Below are positions 22,419 to 34,837 of a stretch of 64,000 nt of DNA, piece after piece (position 1 is the first letter of the stretch; each line of letters opens with the position of its first letter). The notes below the pieces were generated by a model. The model made no database searches, was not told the origin of the DNA, and saw only the letters and a program-made list of their open reading frames with translations. The DNA is from Artemisia argyi (Eukaryota; Streptophyta; Magnoliopsida; Asterales; Asteraceae). The position numbers and the translations under genes were made by a program. Location of the stretch: the NCBI GenBank assembly GCA_030686995.1, contig CM060693.1:116472728-116536727 (forward strand). Direction: 5' to 3'.

Positions 22419-25400
22419 GTAAAAGCATATCAATATCAAAATATATTATAATATGGAGCACTTTAAATAGACTGTTATGCCTTCATTATGTATGACACTT
22501 GTGGAAGTTGAGGATTGATGTGTCGAAGTGAGGAACAATGAACAAAGGACCACGTAGAACAAGGAGCTTTTTATTGTGAAAACAGTTACTTGATCTTTAT
22601 AATAAGCAATTTTGAATGAGCTACTGAAAATGGATATTTTTTATTAATATTTTGTTAATAGAAGTATGAGGTCAAATGAGTTCAAGAGATAAAATGTGTT
22701 TAACTACAGACAACTTTTTCTACTTATCAGGTTTTTGTGAACTTATAATCTTTTATTGTTTCTTTTTTGTTTTAGTAATGGTGGATACAGGTGTGCAGTG
22801 GATAAAGGTGTGCAAAAATCTCATATAAATTTTCCTTGCTTAGAAAGTAAATCATTTACTTATTTCTTTGGAAAGTTTCTAGTGTACATTAACGGTTATT
22901 AAATGCGGGTTTGTATTTAACCAGCTTATAAAATCATATTTTGTTTTAGTTAAGTTAACAAGAACATATACCAACGATTCAAGAAGTAATGCTTCAAGAA
23001 CACATATAGCAATGAACCTCCACTTTAAATTATGATAAAAGTAATGCTTCAAGACCACATGCAGTAATGAATGCAGCTGACGCATCGCTACAAACACTAT
23101 GTAATGTCTCTAAGGTAACATAATCTGTACTTTCTATTTCATTGCTTTAGTTGCTATCATTATTTTCATTTTTTTTAGAGGAAGTCGAGTATGATTTTTA
23201 CCATTGAAGCCCGTCTGTAAGAATATACAAAAAAGTGTCAATAAAAACATGATGCTTTTCATAATTATATGTTTCAATTAAAAAGGCTGGATTTAGTGGC
23301 TATTTAAACTATCATTTGGTTAAATATTTAATTATCATAAAAAGGTAAGCATTCAATCTTTTTAAAGAATGATCATTTTGATTGAGTTCATTCAGTTTTT
23401 CTCTGGACCATTTGATTAAATCCTAAAGTGAGGGCGTTAGGCTACTGTTTTATATGTGGATCTTGCTTGTGTTCATTACATTAATGATGCAATAGTATTT
23501 TTGACATGCTATTTATAAGTTTAGTTTATTGGCCCGTGAATTCATGGGGTTAAATGGAAATAACTTTGAAAAAACATATTGGTCAAAAGTTTGGGTTTCT
23601 AAGGAACGTAGAGTTGGTTTAAAGCAACTTTGATATAAGTTGTTTTCTTGGTGTGGAAGAACAACATGAATGAATATAAGTCCAACTACTTTCTATGAAT
23701 TATAATTATGGAAGATGATGGAGAGAGAATCGTGACCAAGGGCATCATTATTTTATTTAATGTAACGTAGTTATTAACAACAGTTATGTTGCGTCACTAT
23801 TGATAAGGTAAGTAAAGTTTGAACCATAAAATTTTGATGCTTGGTTACAAATTTAAAACTAAGGACCAAAAGTTCGGTTCCGGTTTTTTCCAAAAACCAA
23901 CACAAACCGAACCGTGCTCACCCGAGCATTGAAAGTGTTTATATATGGAAAAAAGACAATATGATTTTGGGTTTGGCTCAAGCATAGGAGGTCGTGTTAT
24001 CGATATCATTATTTATGTTTTATATATGGAAAAAAGACATTAAGTTTTAGGTGTATTTAAATAAAGCTTTTGTGAGTCACTTGGTTTCTAATGGTTTATG
24101 CATTTTCTACAGAGAAAACTGGAGTAACTCCTATACCCTGTGACCTTTATAGTCGCATACATGAACACACAATTATTGAATATTAATGCAGTGCGGTCAA
24201 AACTAAATCAGTTAAATGAAACACATCTATTAATAAATGGCAAGTTATAATGGGTGTTTGGGCTGCTAAAAACTTACGTTTGAAAGGGTCGTTTGGGGCT
24301 ACTGCAACTCTATCTATTTATTGGTTATTGTAGATACTTTTTAGGGACCTGCGGATGTACAATAAGATGCCTCAAAGAAATGCTAATAAAGGTAGATTTT
24401 GTATATTCATATCTAGACCATAACTGAATATTTTGACTATTAAATCAAACAATGGAAGTTGATGTCATTTATGAATATCGTAATTGTAATCTATAAACAT
24501 GTGCGTAATTATGTCTTAGAGCATGCCACTTTGATACCGTCGGTAACGTGTTAAGATTTTCCCTTATTATACAGATGATGGGTTTGCATTTTCTACTTCA
24601 TTCTTCATATGCAATAACTGCAAAATGTTGATTTAATGTTTTCACATGACAACCATTCTTAAATTTCATATGCTATTACTGCTTACTCACATGGGGAAAT
24701 TGATGTAGGCTTAATCTAATCATGTTTTATGGAATAAGGAAATAGTATGTACATTCGTCTCATCGACAACTACACTTCTGCATGTCAAATTATTGGTACA
24801 TTTAAGGTGAGATTTATACTCATTAGAGCCGCTTATCGCCTTCCATATAAAATGATAAATTATTTAAAGGATCAGGTGCTACAAATCCCCATGTGTAATT
24901 TGGAAAACTACAAAAAGCATGGCTCTATTTGATTACTGATGTATCTTTTTAGTTTAAATAGTTAAATAATAGATCATTAATTCGATAATTCTTTTGTAAA
25001 CATGCAAGTTATAGATGCCATATGCCTTTAACGCCATATATGTTACAAACCTGCCATGATAGCCTTTTGTTCAGGCAACTATTTTGCTAATCAAGGAGAA
25101 CTACACTTTCACAAAAAAGTGTACATCCAGAAAACTTTCTCAGGACTTTGATTTTGAAACTTTATTATACGCACACTAGATGTTCCACTGAAATGACTTG
25201 TGACAATATCACTGACACTGCAGTACAACGTTGACAATAAACTGAATGATTATTGTTCTTGCATGTGTCCCATGATAGAAATATGAAAATGTATTAAAGG
25301 TCTCTTTTCTATATTATTAATATATATACTAAGTGGCATTTGAAACGACGTCATGTATGTGCATGGGCTCCCCGCTTTTTTTTGGTCTGCTACATGTGCA

Positions 25401-26273
25401 ACGATCCAGCCCATTATTCTTTGTCTAATATCCGGATCATACTGAAAAAGATCATACTCAAAATTTCCAGATTATTCTTGGTCTAATCTCTCACGGCACA
25501 GACAAACTTTCCACCGAATTCACTAATAATTTGATTCAGAAGATGTTTGTAAGATTAAACGCCCTTTTTGAATTATTGTTTAATTTGTGTTTCTTTTTAC
25601 TAATTATTGTTTGTTTTCCTTTTTATAAAAATCCAAGATAAGGTTTTCATTGTAAATTGTGATTTGTGATGTGGGATCTTAATTCTATTACTTTGTAGAT
25701 GTGTGTGATTTGGATGCTGTTTATGAGGTTGACAAGGAGGATATACGGGGATTTACATATGAAAAGCCCTACGGGATTTGGATAAGTTGGAGAACAGTAG
25801 TTACCATAAAGATGTGTAAGATTAAGTTTATGTTGCTTTTGGTTTAATTGTAGATGTATTGATTAATGATATTCATTTTAGGCCTTTGACCAATCTTATT
25901 TTGAAAAGTTCATGCCTTTTATAGGGATAAATAAGCCATTGGGAGCTGTGGCAGTAGAGAACGAAGGGGAGACGTGGCAGTAGAGAGCCAAGGAGGAAGG
26001 GCAAAAGACGGAAGGCAAAATTTAGTAATAGTACGGGCAGAAGGAGGAGGGAAGGGAGTGATGAAGAGGTTATGGCTTCGGACTTTCGAGTTCGAGGGTT
26101 GTCCACATTGATCACACAAGAGGTAATTTGGGTATGATTATATATATTTGATGTGATGGTTGAATCTATTTTTTCAGTTCTGTTGCTATCAAACTCGGCC
26201 ATTGTTTTGTTTGCAAAAGTCTGATTAAAAAAGAAGCTGAAACCAAGAATTGGCGGTTCATGGTTGCATAATA
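22419..26273. other. Helitron interior, no gene recognised
   Basis: About 3.9 kb of AT-rich sequence with only short, unsupported ORFs. There is a purine-rich stretch near 25925-26100. I see no domain signature on either strand. Confidence 0.45.
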
Positions 26274-26574
26274 ATGTTGAGGGCTACCAAATGGAAGTTT
26301 GAGAAGCCTAAAGTAAAAGTTGTTTTCCGGCTGCAATTTCATGCTACAAATGTAACTTTCTCCTTTTCCCTCTTTTCCATTACCTTCCTACGTTTTCACT
26401 CAATAAGTCTATATAAATGATCCATACATATGTGTTTTATTTAAATTGCGACTGCTATGTATCAGATTCCGCAGAGTGGATGGGAAAACTATTTGTTTGT
26501 TTTGTACCTACCGAATCTGGAAAGATCACGACAAAGACCAGCAAAGCAAATGTTAGAAATGGGACATGCAAATG
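26274..26574 (+). pseudogene. captured NT-C2 (EEIG1/EHBP1 N-terminal) domain fragment
   Basis: Exon 1 (ATG 26274 to 26351, donor GTAACT) reads RATKWKFEKPKVKVVFRLQF followed by HAT. Exon 2 (26466-26574, acceptor CAG, donor GTATAC) begins IPQSGWE and ends with TKTSKANVRNGTCKW. This is the start of the N-terminal C2-like domain of plant long coiled-coil proteins, thought to mediate membrane association. The conserved intron position is kept. One base is missing in the A run after GGATGGG (near 26488), so the two halves of exon 2 are in different frames. Only the first two exons are present; the rest of the gene was not captured. Confidence 0.8.
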
Positions 26575-26967
26575 GTATACCTTGATCAGCTCCGGAAATC
26601 AAATTTCAGATATCATACTGATGTAAGTTTAATTTTCTGTTTAGGTTTCATGTTGCACATATTCAAAGTAAGTGTATAAGGTGAAGCTGATAGTCAGTTT
26701 TAAATGAGGTTCTCCATTTCCGAATGTGCTCATAGGCTAAAAAAGTACTAATCCAAACACTCCTGACGTTACTTTTATTTGATTATTATCCATAACCATA
26801 AAATATGCATCCTGTATTTCAATAAATGATGAATTAGATTTGTTTAAGGTTTTTAAATATGCGCACGTTATGGGGTTTATTTTTTGTTCTCGTTGCAAAG
26901 GGTATTTTGATCCTTGCGTCGTATTAGTACAGTCATAAATATTTATGTTTAAATGATTGATTTATAG

Positions 26968-27785
26968 GTGGATGTTTAAACTCTCTGAATGGGCTCATGT
27001 CTCATCCTACGATTTCGTCTTGAACTCCGGTTCAAATGCTTCACATATTGTGGTACCGTCCCTATCTCTTTATGTGTGTGTGTGTGTGTTTGTTTTTAGA
27101 AACAATGACATCTCAGATACTACATTGCTACATAGGTTTTTGACCGGAAGAAAAAAAGGCTTGTGGAGGAAATAATTGATGGAAAGATCATTTTATCTAT
27201 GAGAGCTATATATCAATCTAAAGTAGGACTTGGCATTATGGACAAAGGTAATTATTTTTATAAAATGTCTTAGTGTGTAATGTATGGGCAGGTAGATATC
27301 TTATTAATTCGGTGGTTGAATGGGGTGCATGGGCGAAAGAATTATTGCAGAGTTTATCTGAAAAGCAGGGCAGGAAAATGAATTCAATTGAATCTGTAAA
27401 AGATATACCACCATTTTTTTAATTATTCAAGTCAAGTAAATACATCATCCTATTAAGTTATTTTCTTTTTTTGTTCATCAAGTTCAATATGTTACGAGTA
27501 TTTCTCTGTTATGATTACGCTGTCTTTTTTGTATTAAATACCCTTTGGATCATTTTAAAGTAAGTCGAATTCGGCCTCCAGTGTAAACAATTCAAATGAA
27601 ATTTTATTAAATGCAGTAACAAAATTTATGTATGCATACATTTAATGAATTCTTTATAAGAGAGTTGAAACCTGGAGCAAGACCAATTGCGCATGCAAGA
27701 CGTGATGATGTCGCTGTTTTGTGCTGCTGATTATCATTTAATGGCATTTAAAACAGCTGAACAAAGTCTCAGATTTTGGATCAAG
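26968..27785 (+). pseudogene. captured phosphatidylserine decarboxylase fragment (PSD2/3 type)
   Basis: PSD converts phosphatidylserine to phosphatidylethanolamine; the PSD2/3 forms sit on endomembranes. Four consecutive exon-like blocks match that protein in order. They are 26968-27052 (LSEWAHVSSYDFVLNSGSNA), 27136-27247 (VFDRKKKRLVEEIIDGKII, SMRAIYQSKVGLGIMDK), about 27333-27420 (KELLQSLSEKQGRKMNS, KDIP) and about 27639-27785 (FNEFFIRELKPGARPIAHA, LRFWIK). Splice signals remain at most borders. The last block is frameshifted around 27715, and the exon after KDIP is missing. The catalytic C-terminus, including the self-cleavage site, is absent, so no enzyme can be made. Confidence 0.85.
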
Positions 27786-27959
27786 GTATATCTATCACCA
27801 CTTTGACCTTTTGTAACAAAATTCTCTATCAGAGGTCTTTTGTAAGTAAATAATTCAACTGAATACAAATCTATCCATTTGTAGGTAAATAAGCAATTAA
27901 ACTGTTATATGGAATACGGTTTCATATGTATACCCCTCCTATATTTATTTAGGATTAGT

Positions 27960-28112
27960 ATTACATTTCAGTTATGGGTAGAGTTGAAGGGCAAGGTGAG
28001 TCATGGCGCTGGTATTTATGTCACATCTTTTACAGTAGCTGCCAAGTTTCGCATGCAGCGGGTAGCAAAGAAATTTATGAACCTTCTTGAAGAGATCAAC
28101 GACAAGATGTGA
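27960..28112 (+). pseudogene. exon-like segment, unidentified C-terminus
   Basis: Following a TTTAG acceptor-like site, an open frame reads VELKGKVSHGAGIYVTSFTV, then AAKFRMQRVAKKFMNLLEEI and ends with TGA at 28110-28112. It looks like a genuine protein C-terminus and lies in the same orientation as the other captured fragments. I do not recognise the source gene. Confidence 0.35.
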
Positions 28113-28569
28113 ATTGATTTTTGTGTAGTTTGGCACAGATGTGTATCTTAAGCTTATTTAAATGGTCCATTGGAACTTAAATTCAACGAATAATGTATTA
28201 ATTACAATGTAGAGGTGATATTATCTTAAGTTTAGTTAAGGTATAGAACATGCTTTATTGTACCACAATACAGTTATTTGTGTGCAGGTATACCTACTAC
28301 ATGCAAAGAAATATGATATTAAAGTGACTAGGTTGTATGTGTTTTCGGCTAATTTATGCACTATTTAATTTTATTTACATGTCATATGTATAAAATACTT
28401 GAGAGATACAGGTGTATTGCATTAGTTTTGCCCATGGTTAAAAAATGACCATGCTATTTGCATTGCCAAAAAACATAAATCTAACATATTTGTAATGTTA
28501 AGGATATGTATCAACAAAAAGTTCTTCAAAAGTTATAGTTCTACCAAGTTTTTAAAATCATTTATTATC

Positions 28570-28828
28570 TTAAATAAGAATAAGCATGCTGCGCATCGGG
28601 TGGGCCTTGGAAGCATCAAGCCTTTGCGAGTTGGTATGCCAACCATGGACCTGTTTAAAAAGTTTGTGGAAGTGAAATATGATGAAAGGACTCAAAATCT
28701 CACTTATTCTGGATATTCGGTTGAGCTTTTCAAAGAAATCGTCAAACGTTTGCCATATACAAGCCTTATGAATTATGAATTTTACCCTTGACAAATATGA
28801 TGACCTTTTGGAACAAGTGTATTTGAAG
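28570..28828 (+). pseudogene. captured glutamate receptor-like (GLR) channel fragment, upstream exon
   Basis: Plant GLRs are ligand-gated cation channels. This block reads KPLRVGMPTMDLFKKFVEVK, then SGYSVELFKEIVKRLPY, and after a frameshift DKYDDLLEQVYLK, ending at a donor (GTATAA at 28829). It is the first lobe of the ligand-binding domain. The retrotransposon complex begins 12 bp after the exon end, inside the intron. The next exon resumes at 48787. Confidence 0.8.
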
Positions 28829-28840
28829 GTATAAAGTCAC

Positions 28841-30260
28841 TGATGAGGCGAAAAATGAACCACTTTTAGGGGGTCATTTAAGCCCGGAATTGAATTTATT
28901 TGATCAAATATTACATTAAATCATTCCTTTTGTGATTTTAGGTACTTTGGGAGTGAAATCTGGAAAAGGAAGCAATTCGGACGTTTTTGGAGCATAAAAG
29001 TGAAGAAAACGCCAAAGACTTAATTTTCCATGCTGAGAACAGTACCTGACAGCGTCAAGAGGAAGACCCTGACGGCGTCAGGAGTAAAAGTGGTGACGAC
29101 CCAGTGGAAACCTGACGGCGTCACAACAAGGGCGTCATGAGTTAAAATCATGACGGCCTGCATAAGGTGTACACATGACAGCGTCAGACCCAGATCTAGG
29201 TAGTCCGAGGAACTATTTGGCGGTGAGATGACGGCGTCAGCCCTTTGTTCTTGACGTCGTCACCTTCTAAACTCTATATATAGTTTTCTATTTTTCATTC
29301 ATTAAAGAGGAACTTGTGTGGAGAAACCCTAGGGCCGAACTTTGTAAACCCTAGCTCGTATTTTACAGTATTTTCAAGGGTTTTCAACCCTTGAATCCTT
29401 TCATGTGCTATTGAGATAAGTCTTCTCTTAATTCAATCAATATGTCTATGTGTTGGTTGTCTATATCTGGTGCTTGTCTTGATTTCAAAATGCTAGGCTA
29501 GATCTATCTTGTGTTTGCTTAGATCTAATGAAACCAAGATGTTAATTATGTGTTGATTACTTGTTTATGGTTGTATTGGATCAATGATTTCAATGTTAGG
29601 CTTAAGAAAACTGGTAGATCTCCATTGTGTAACATGCTTGAACGTCTTAGGAAACATGAACCGATGTGTACTAGGTTTTATTGGTTGTATTTAATGCATG
29701 AGTAAATTTTAATGATCCCATGTTAGGAGCTTCTTAGCTGGCTCGACATAAAAGTGAAGTAGGCACTCATAGGATTGGGGAAGTAAGTACGCCACCCCAT
29801 GAATGGTATTAAGGAATACAATCCGTCATCCACACAACTATAACAAGTAATTAACGTGTAAAAGATATCTAGGGAGTAGTGAAATCTAAGTAAACACATT
29901 TCTCCCACATATTGCTCACAACTTTAGTTTAATTTAGTTTTATTTTCATTTTTAGTATTTTATTTTGATTGCATCTTAGTATTGGGTTAGTTGACTAGCA
30001 ACTAATTCCGCCCAAATCCTTCAAACCCGAGATTTTAATTTGCTTTCTAAAAAATATAAAAATACAAAAAGAATCATCCCTCATCTCTAGACCTAGTCTT
30101 TAGGTTTTCTAATCCTAGCGACACTATTCCTAGCTGAACGATCAATCCCCCAGTACTTGTCATTATACTATACTACATCAATCAGGTACACTGCCTGGTG
30201 GGGTTGTAAGCTTCTCGAGATCCCTTGAGAGGTAAAGCCTGTTGCAATCCCTACACATCA
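28841..30260 (+). repeat. 5' LTR of the outer Athila-like element
   Basis: 1420 bp, TGATGAGG...ACATCA. The palindrome array has perfect TGACGGCGTCA at 29070, 29113 and 29229 and variants at 29047, 29176 and 29252. TATA box CTATATATAG at about 29273-29282. Confidence 0.92.
29047..29284 (+). promoter_or_regulatory. U3 palindrome array plus TATA box
   Basis: Six full TGACG-N-CGTCA-type sites plus half sites at about 29094 and 29151 lie just upstream of the TATA box, as in the other LTR copies. Confidence 0.65.
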
Positions 30261-30266
30261 AGTTTT

Positions 30267-30285
30267 TGGCGCCGCAGCCCGGGGA
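30267..30285 (+). promoter_or_regulatory. primer-binding site
   Basis: TGGCGCCGCAGCCCGGGGA starts 6 bp after the LTR. It is the same type as at 5493. Confidence 0.6.
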
Positions 30286-30431
30286 ATAGTTATTGTCTAG
30301 GTTAGAATCTCTTTTTATTAGGTCTACTTGCTAGATTCCTTTCTAGTAAGATTTTATTTTTATTTTTAGGTTCTCTTTAGTCTATCTTATTTCTTTGTGT
30401 TTTTGTTCGTAACTCATCACCACCCGACATC

Positions 30432-31858
30432 ATGGACGATAGGAACATCTTTGAACCCGTCATCCCACCACAACAAAACCCACCACTAGAACCTCTTAGG
30501 CCCCGAACCTTAGGAGAGTATTCCCGACCTAGCCACCGAGGCTATTGAAACACTATTGAGCTCACCGGAGCCAATGTGACCCCCTTGCGATCCGACACCA
30601 TCCGGTTGGTGCAAAGCGGATGTCCATTCCATGGACTTCGTTCCGAAGATCCAAATCAACATCTCAAGGACTTCCTTAAAATCGTAGATTCCATAGACCT
30701 AGATGTTGCAACTAGAGAGACAACCCGATTACGCCTTTTCCAATTCTCTCTACGTGATCAAGCTAGTCAATAGCTTGAACGTTTACCCGCGGGATCCATC
30801 ACCACATGGGATGATCTCACCACTCGTTTCCTTGCTCAATTTTTCCCACCTGGGAGAACTAACAAGGTTAGAAATGATATCTTGATGTTCCAACAACGTC
30901 AAGGTGAAACTCTTTATGAAGCATGGACTCGTTTCAAGGACTTATTCCAAAAAGTCCCTCATCATGGCATAGATCTTTGGCTCGAAGTCCAAATCTTTTA
31001 TGACCATATCGATCTCTCCACGAGGTGAACCATTGACCAATCAGCCGGTGGTAAGCTAGTGATCTAAGTGCGGAAGAATCATGGGAACTCATAGAAGATC
31101 TTGCTCTCTATGACAACGAAAGTTGGAATGATCCCCGTGATTTGAACAAAACGGTCAAGGCAATATCTTTGCCTTTGAACAACTCTAGCACTCCTGACCG
31201 TAGGATCATGGAACTTGAAGGTCGAGTCAAGTCTCTCATGAAATCTTACGAAGCTCAAAAGCCTTCAAGCCAAGTGAACAGGATCGTTTCTGCATGTAAA
31301 TTGTGTAATGGCTCTCACGAAACTCATAACTGCATGGAGCTCCCAAAACGCGCTTATAACGAATTCACATCTTCACAAGTTAGTGGAGGCCCTTGAAACT
31401 CTGACGAGGCCTATGAGGCATGGAAGGATAAACCTAATTTCAGAGGGTACCAAACGCAGAGCGTATCCTTCAATGACTCCTCACCACTCAAATGGTCTGA
31501 GCATTTTCCATCACAGAGCACTCCTAGGCAAAGCTGTGAAGATGCCTTGCGAAAATTCATTCTATCACAAGAATTGCAGCTCTCTACGCTCGATTCTAAA
31601 TTTAGACAACAACAGGCCGATATGAATAACAAGATATGTAATCTGTTAACTGCTATCAAAGAGCACGCTGTTAATAAACCAATTCATGTTGATGAGGTCA
31701 AATCTGTTACCATCATGAGTCCGCCAACCTCTCATGTAAAAATAAAAAGTCCTAGTAAGCTATTCAAACATCTATCACCAAATGTAAAAGAACCTGTCAA
31801 CCCTAGGACCAATCCATTTCGTAAATACCATCACCACGATATCTGCTTCTACACCTAA
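30432..31858 (+). pseudogene. Gag of the outer Athila-like element, broken
   Basis: It starts MDDRNIFEPVIPPQQN, has RTLGEYSRPSHRGY followed by an in-frame stop, and then the gag core (LRLFQFSLRDQASQ, a stop in place of Trp, LERLPAGSITTWDD). A later segment (31142-31396) has the CCHC-like knuckle CKLCNGSHETHNC. A coiled segment after a frameshift (31547-31858) begins RKFILSQELQLSTLDSKF. Relative to the 302-residue copy at 5735 it preserves more of the C-terminus but carries several nonsense codons and frameshifts. The reversed element was inserted just downstream. Confidence 0.85.
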
Positions 31859-32061
31859 CCTGAACCAACAACAAACTAAAAATATTGGTCATACAGCTAA
31901 AGATGAGACCTCAAGGGTGGACCACGATTTGGCCAGAAGCCCTACCAACTCATTCGAGCGGTCCGCCGCGCAAGAATCTAGCAAATCGGATGAAGGGAAA
32001 GAGAGATCGGAAGTGCATACGAGAAATCCAGCCATTTTGGGTAAATCTATTATAGAGGAAC

Positions 32062-33443
32062 TGATGCGTGGGGTTTGCACCAGGCTTTACCTCTCAAGGG
32101 ATCTTGAGAAGCTTACAACCCCCACCAAGCAGTGTACCTGATCGATGTAGTATAGTATAATGACAAGTACCGGGGGATTGATCGTTCAGCTAGGAATAGT
32201 GTCGCTAGGATTAGACAACCTAAATACTAGTTCTAGAGCTGAGAGATGATTCTTTTTGTATTTTTATATTTTTTAGAAAGCAAGTAAAAATCTCGGGTTT
32301 GAAGGATTTTGGGCGGAATTAGTTGCTAGTCAACTAACCCAATATTAAGATGCAATCAAAATAAAATACTAAAAATGAAAATAAATTATATTAAACTAAG
32401 GTTGTGAGCAATAAGTGGGAGAAATGTGTTTACTTAGATTTCACTACTCCCTAGATATCTTTTACACGTTAATTACTTGTTATAGTTGTGTGGATGACGG
32501 ATTGTATTCCTTAATACCATTCATGGGGTGGCGTACTTACTTCCCCAATCCTATGAGTGCCTACTTCACTCCTATGTCGAGCCTGCAAGAAGCTCCTAAC
32601 ATGGGATCATTAGAATTTACTCATGCATTAAATACAACCAATAAAACCTAGTACACATCGGTTCATGTTTCCTAAGACGTTCAAGCATGTTACACAATGG
32701 AGATCTGCCAGTTTTCTTAAGCCTAACATTGAAATCATTCATCCAATACAACCATAAACAAGTAATCAACACATAATCAACATCTAGGTTTCATTAGATC
32801 TAAGCAAACACAAGATAAATCTAGCCTAGCATGGTGGAATCAAGACAAGCATAAGATATAGACTACCAACACATAGACATATTGATTGAATTAAAAGAAG
32901 ACTTATCTCAATAACACATGTAAGGATTCAAGGGTTGAAAAGCTGTAAAATTTGTACAAGGTTCGGCCTTAGGGTTTCTCCAAACTTGTTCCTCTCTTAT
33001 GAATGAAAATTAGAAAACTATATATAGATATTAGAGGCTGACGGCGTCAAGAATGCCTACATCTGACGGCGTCAAAAATTTGTACAAGGACTGCCTAGAT
33101 CTACATCTGACGCCGTCATGTAGTCCACTTTTGCAGGCCGTCACACTTTTAACTCTTGACACTCGCCTTCATGTTTGTACTGGGTCGTCATGGTCTTTAC
33201 TCTTGACGCCATCAAATTCTTCCTCTTGACGCCGTCAAACACTGTTCCCAGCATGGAAAATTAAGTCTTTGGCGTTTTCTTCACTTTTATGCTCCAAAAA
33301 CGTCCGAATTGCTTCCTTTTCCAGATTTCACTCCCAAAGTACCTAAAATCACAAAAGGAACGATTTAGGGCAATATTTGATCAAGTAAATTCAATTCCGG
33401 TCTTAAATGACCCCCTAAAAACGGATCATTTTTCGCCTCATCA
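32062..33443 (-). repeat. 3' LTR of the reversed copy
   Basis: 1382 bp. It contains the palindrome array on the minus strand (sites at 33039, 33064, 33108, 33203 and 33226) and TATA at about 33019-33027. Confidence 0.9.
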
Positions 33444-34042
33444 TATACCCTTACACTTGAGATTTGCTTGTCCTCAACCAAATGCGCTTTTATTCTACTC
33501 AAAATACAAGTTAGGGGTCATTTAACACTAATATAAAAGTAATTACAACAAATAATCATTCCACTAAAGACCAAAGACAAGCACGGAGGTCATACGCTAG
33601 CACCTCACAAATAGTGTTTAGATACTCACATCTTTCGGGTGTAATAAAGTAATATCACAATATGGAAACGGAAAATATCTCTCACTACCTGTCATAGCAA
33701 AATAGATTACCATAGGCTTGGGAAAGGATCAAACCTCCACCACATGGCATAAGCACCTAGGATAAACTATCAAAGAGGTCTTTTAAAGGGTTGTAACGTT
33801 AGGTGTAGGGATATGAAATACACGGTTTTGTTAGATATAGGCAGTTTTTACTGGTGGCAAGTTAACAATCTTGGTTAATTACATGTACAAAATGGTGTTG
33901 CTAAGCCAAGACTAGACTCGACTTAAGCTAATAAATGAAAAATAACAAAAACATAAAATAAACATAGAATGAAACGGGATGGTAGTCTGTATGTTTTTTC
34001 TCTTTTCCTTTTTTATTTTTTTTTTCTTTTTCTTGTTTTTTC

Positions 34043-34086
<44 letters not shown>
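34043..34086. repeat. poly-T tract (A-rich loop of the element, reversed)
   Basis: Long T run bracketed by GGATGGTAG (33977-33985) and CTACCATCC (34102-34110). It corresponds to the A tracts at about 11146-11222 and 46762-46820. Confidence 0.9.
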
Positions 34087-34088
<2 letters not shown>

Positions 34089-34837
34089 ATACACTCTTAC
34101 CCTACCATCCAAAGTAATACATTATAGGGAATGAACATTCCCCTTACACTTGAATTTTTACATACTTTACAATAAATTAATCTAATGACTCGAATTAAGA
34201 AAATCAAAACACTTCGAGCACTTTTAAGATTAATGTACATATGGGGGTAATATATGATGTTCTTCCCCATTACTCCATAACATTAGTACTTTACCCATGA
34301 GTCCCAATCGTCCCAAAACAATATGTACAAGGATATGACTCGACTTAGCAACCATGTAATCAATTAGATTGTTAACTTAGGGTTTAACAAATAACAATAA
34401 TGCACTAAAAATGAGTGCATACACGGAAGGCTAAGGCGATTTGGGTGTACATTTAAGTGGGGTGTAACAAATTCTTCCTTTAAGTAAAATGCTTAAAGTT
34501 AGAAACGAAAAGATAGGCTCGGAGGGGTGTACTAGGGGTTTCGTGTACTAAAAATGAGTACAACGCTAAGGGTGTGGGAAAAATTAATTGACTTAACTAG
34601 CCAAGTAATATGACTTAAATGGTCAAGTAATTATGATACGGGTTTAACACAAGGGTGATCCTAATGCCTCTTATCATGTAGTAAATCCTACTACACGAAT
34701 GTAGTCTCACTAGCGGTCTCGGGATGCATCACTAACGCAAGTTCTAGAATCTAAATGCTACCGGTACACTCATAAGCACTAATAGTAAATGCTTTTCCTA
34801 TCAAATCTAAAGGCGAACCTCACATATTTTGGTGGAA

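Noticed and set aside
34820..34837. C-terminal residues of the long 34820-36334 ORF as part of reverse transcriptase
   Set aside because: They are encoded by the adjoining reversed Athila-like sequence, beyond the deletion junction.
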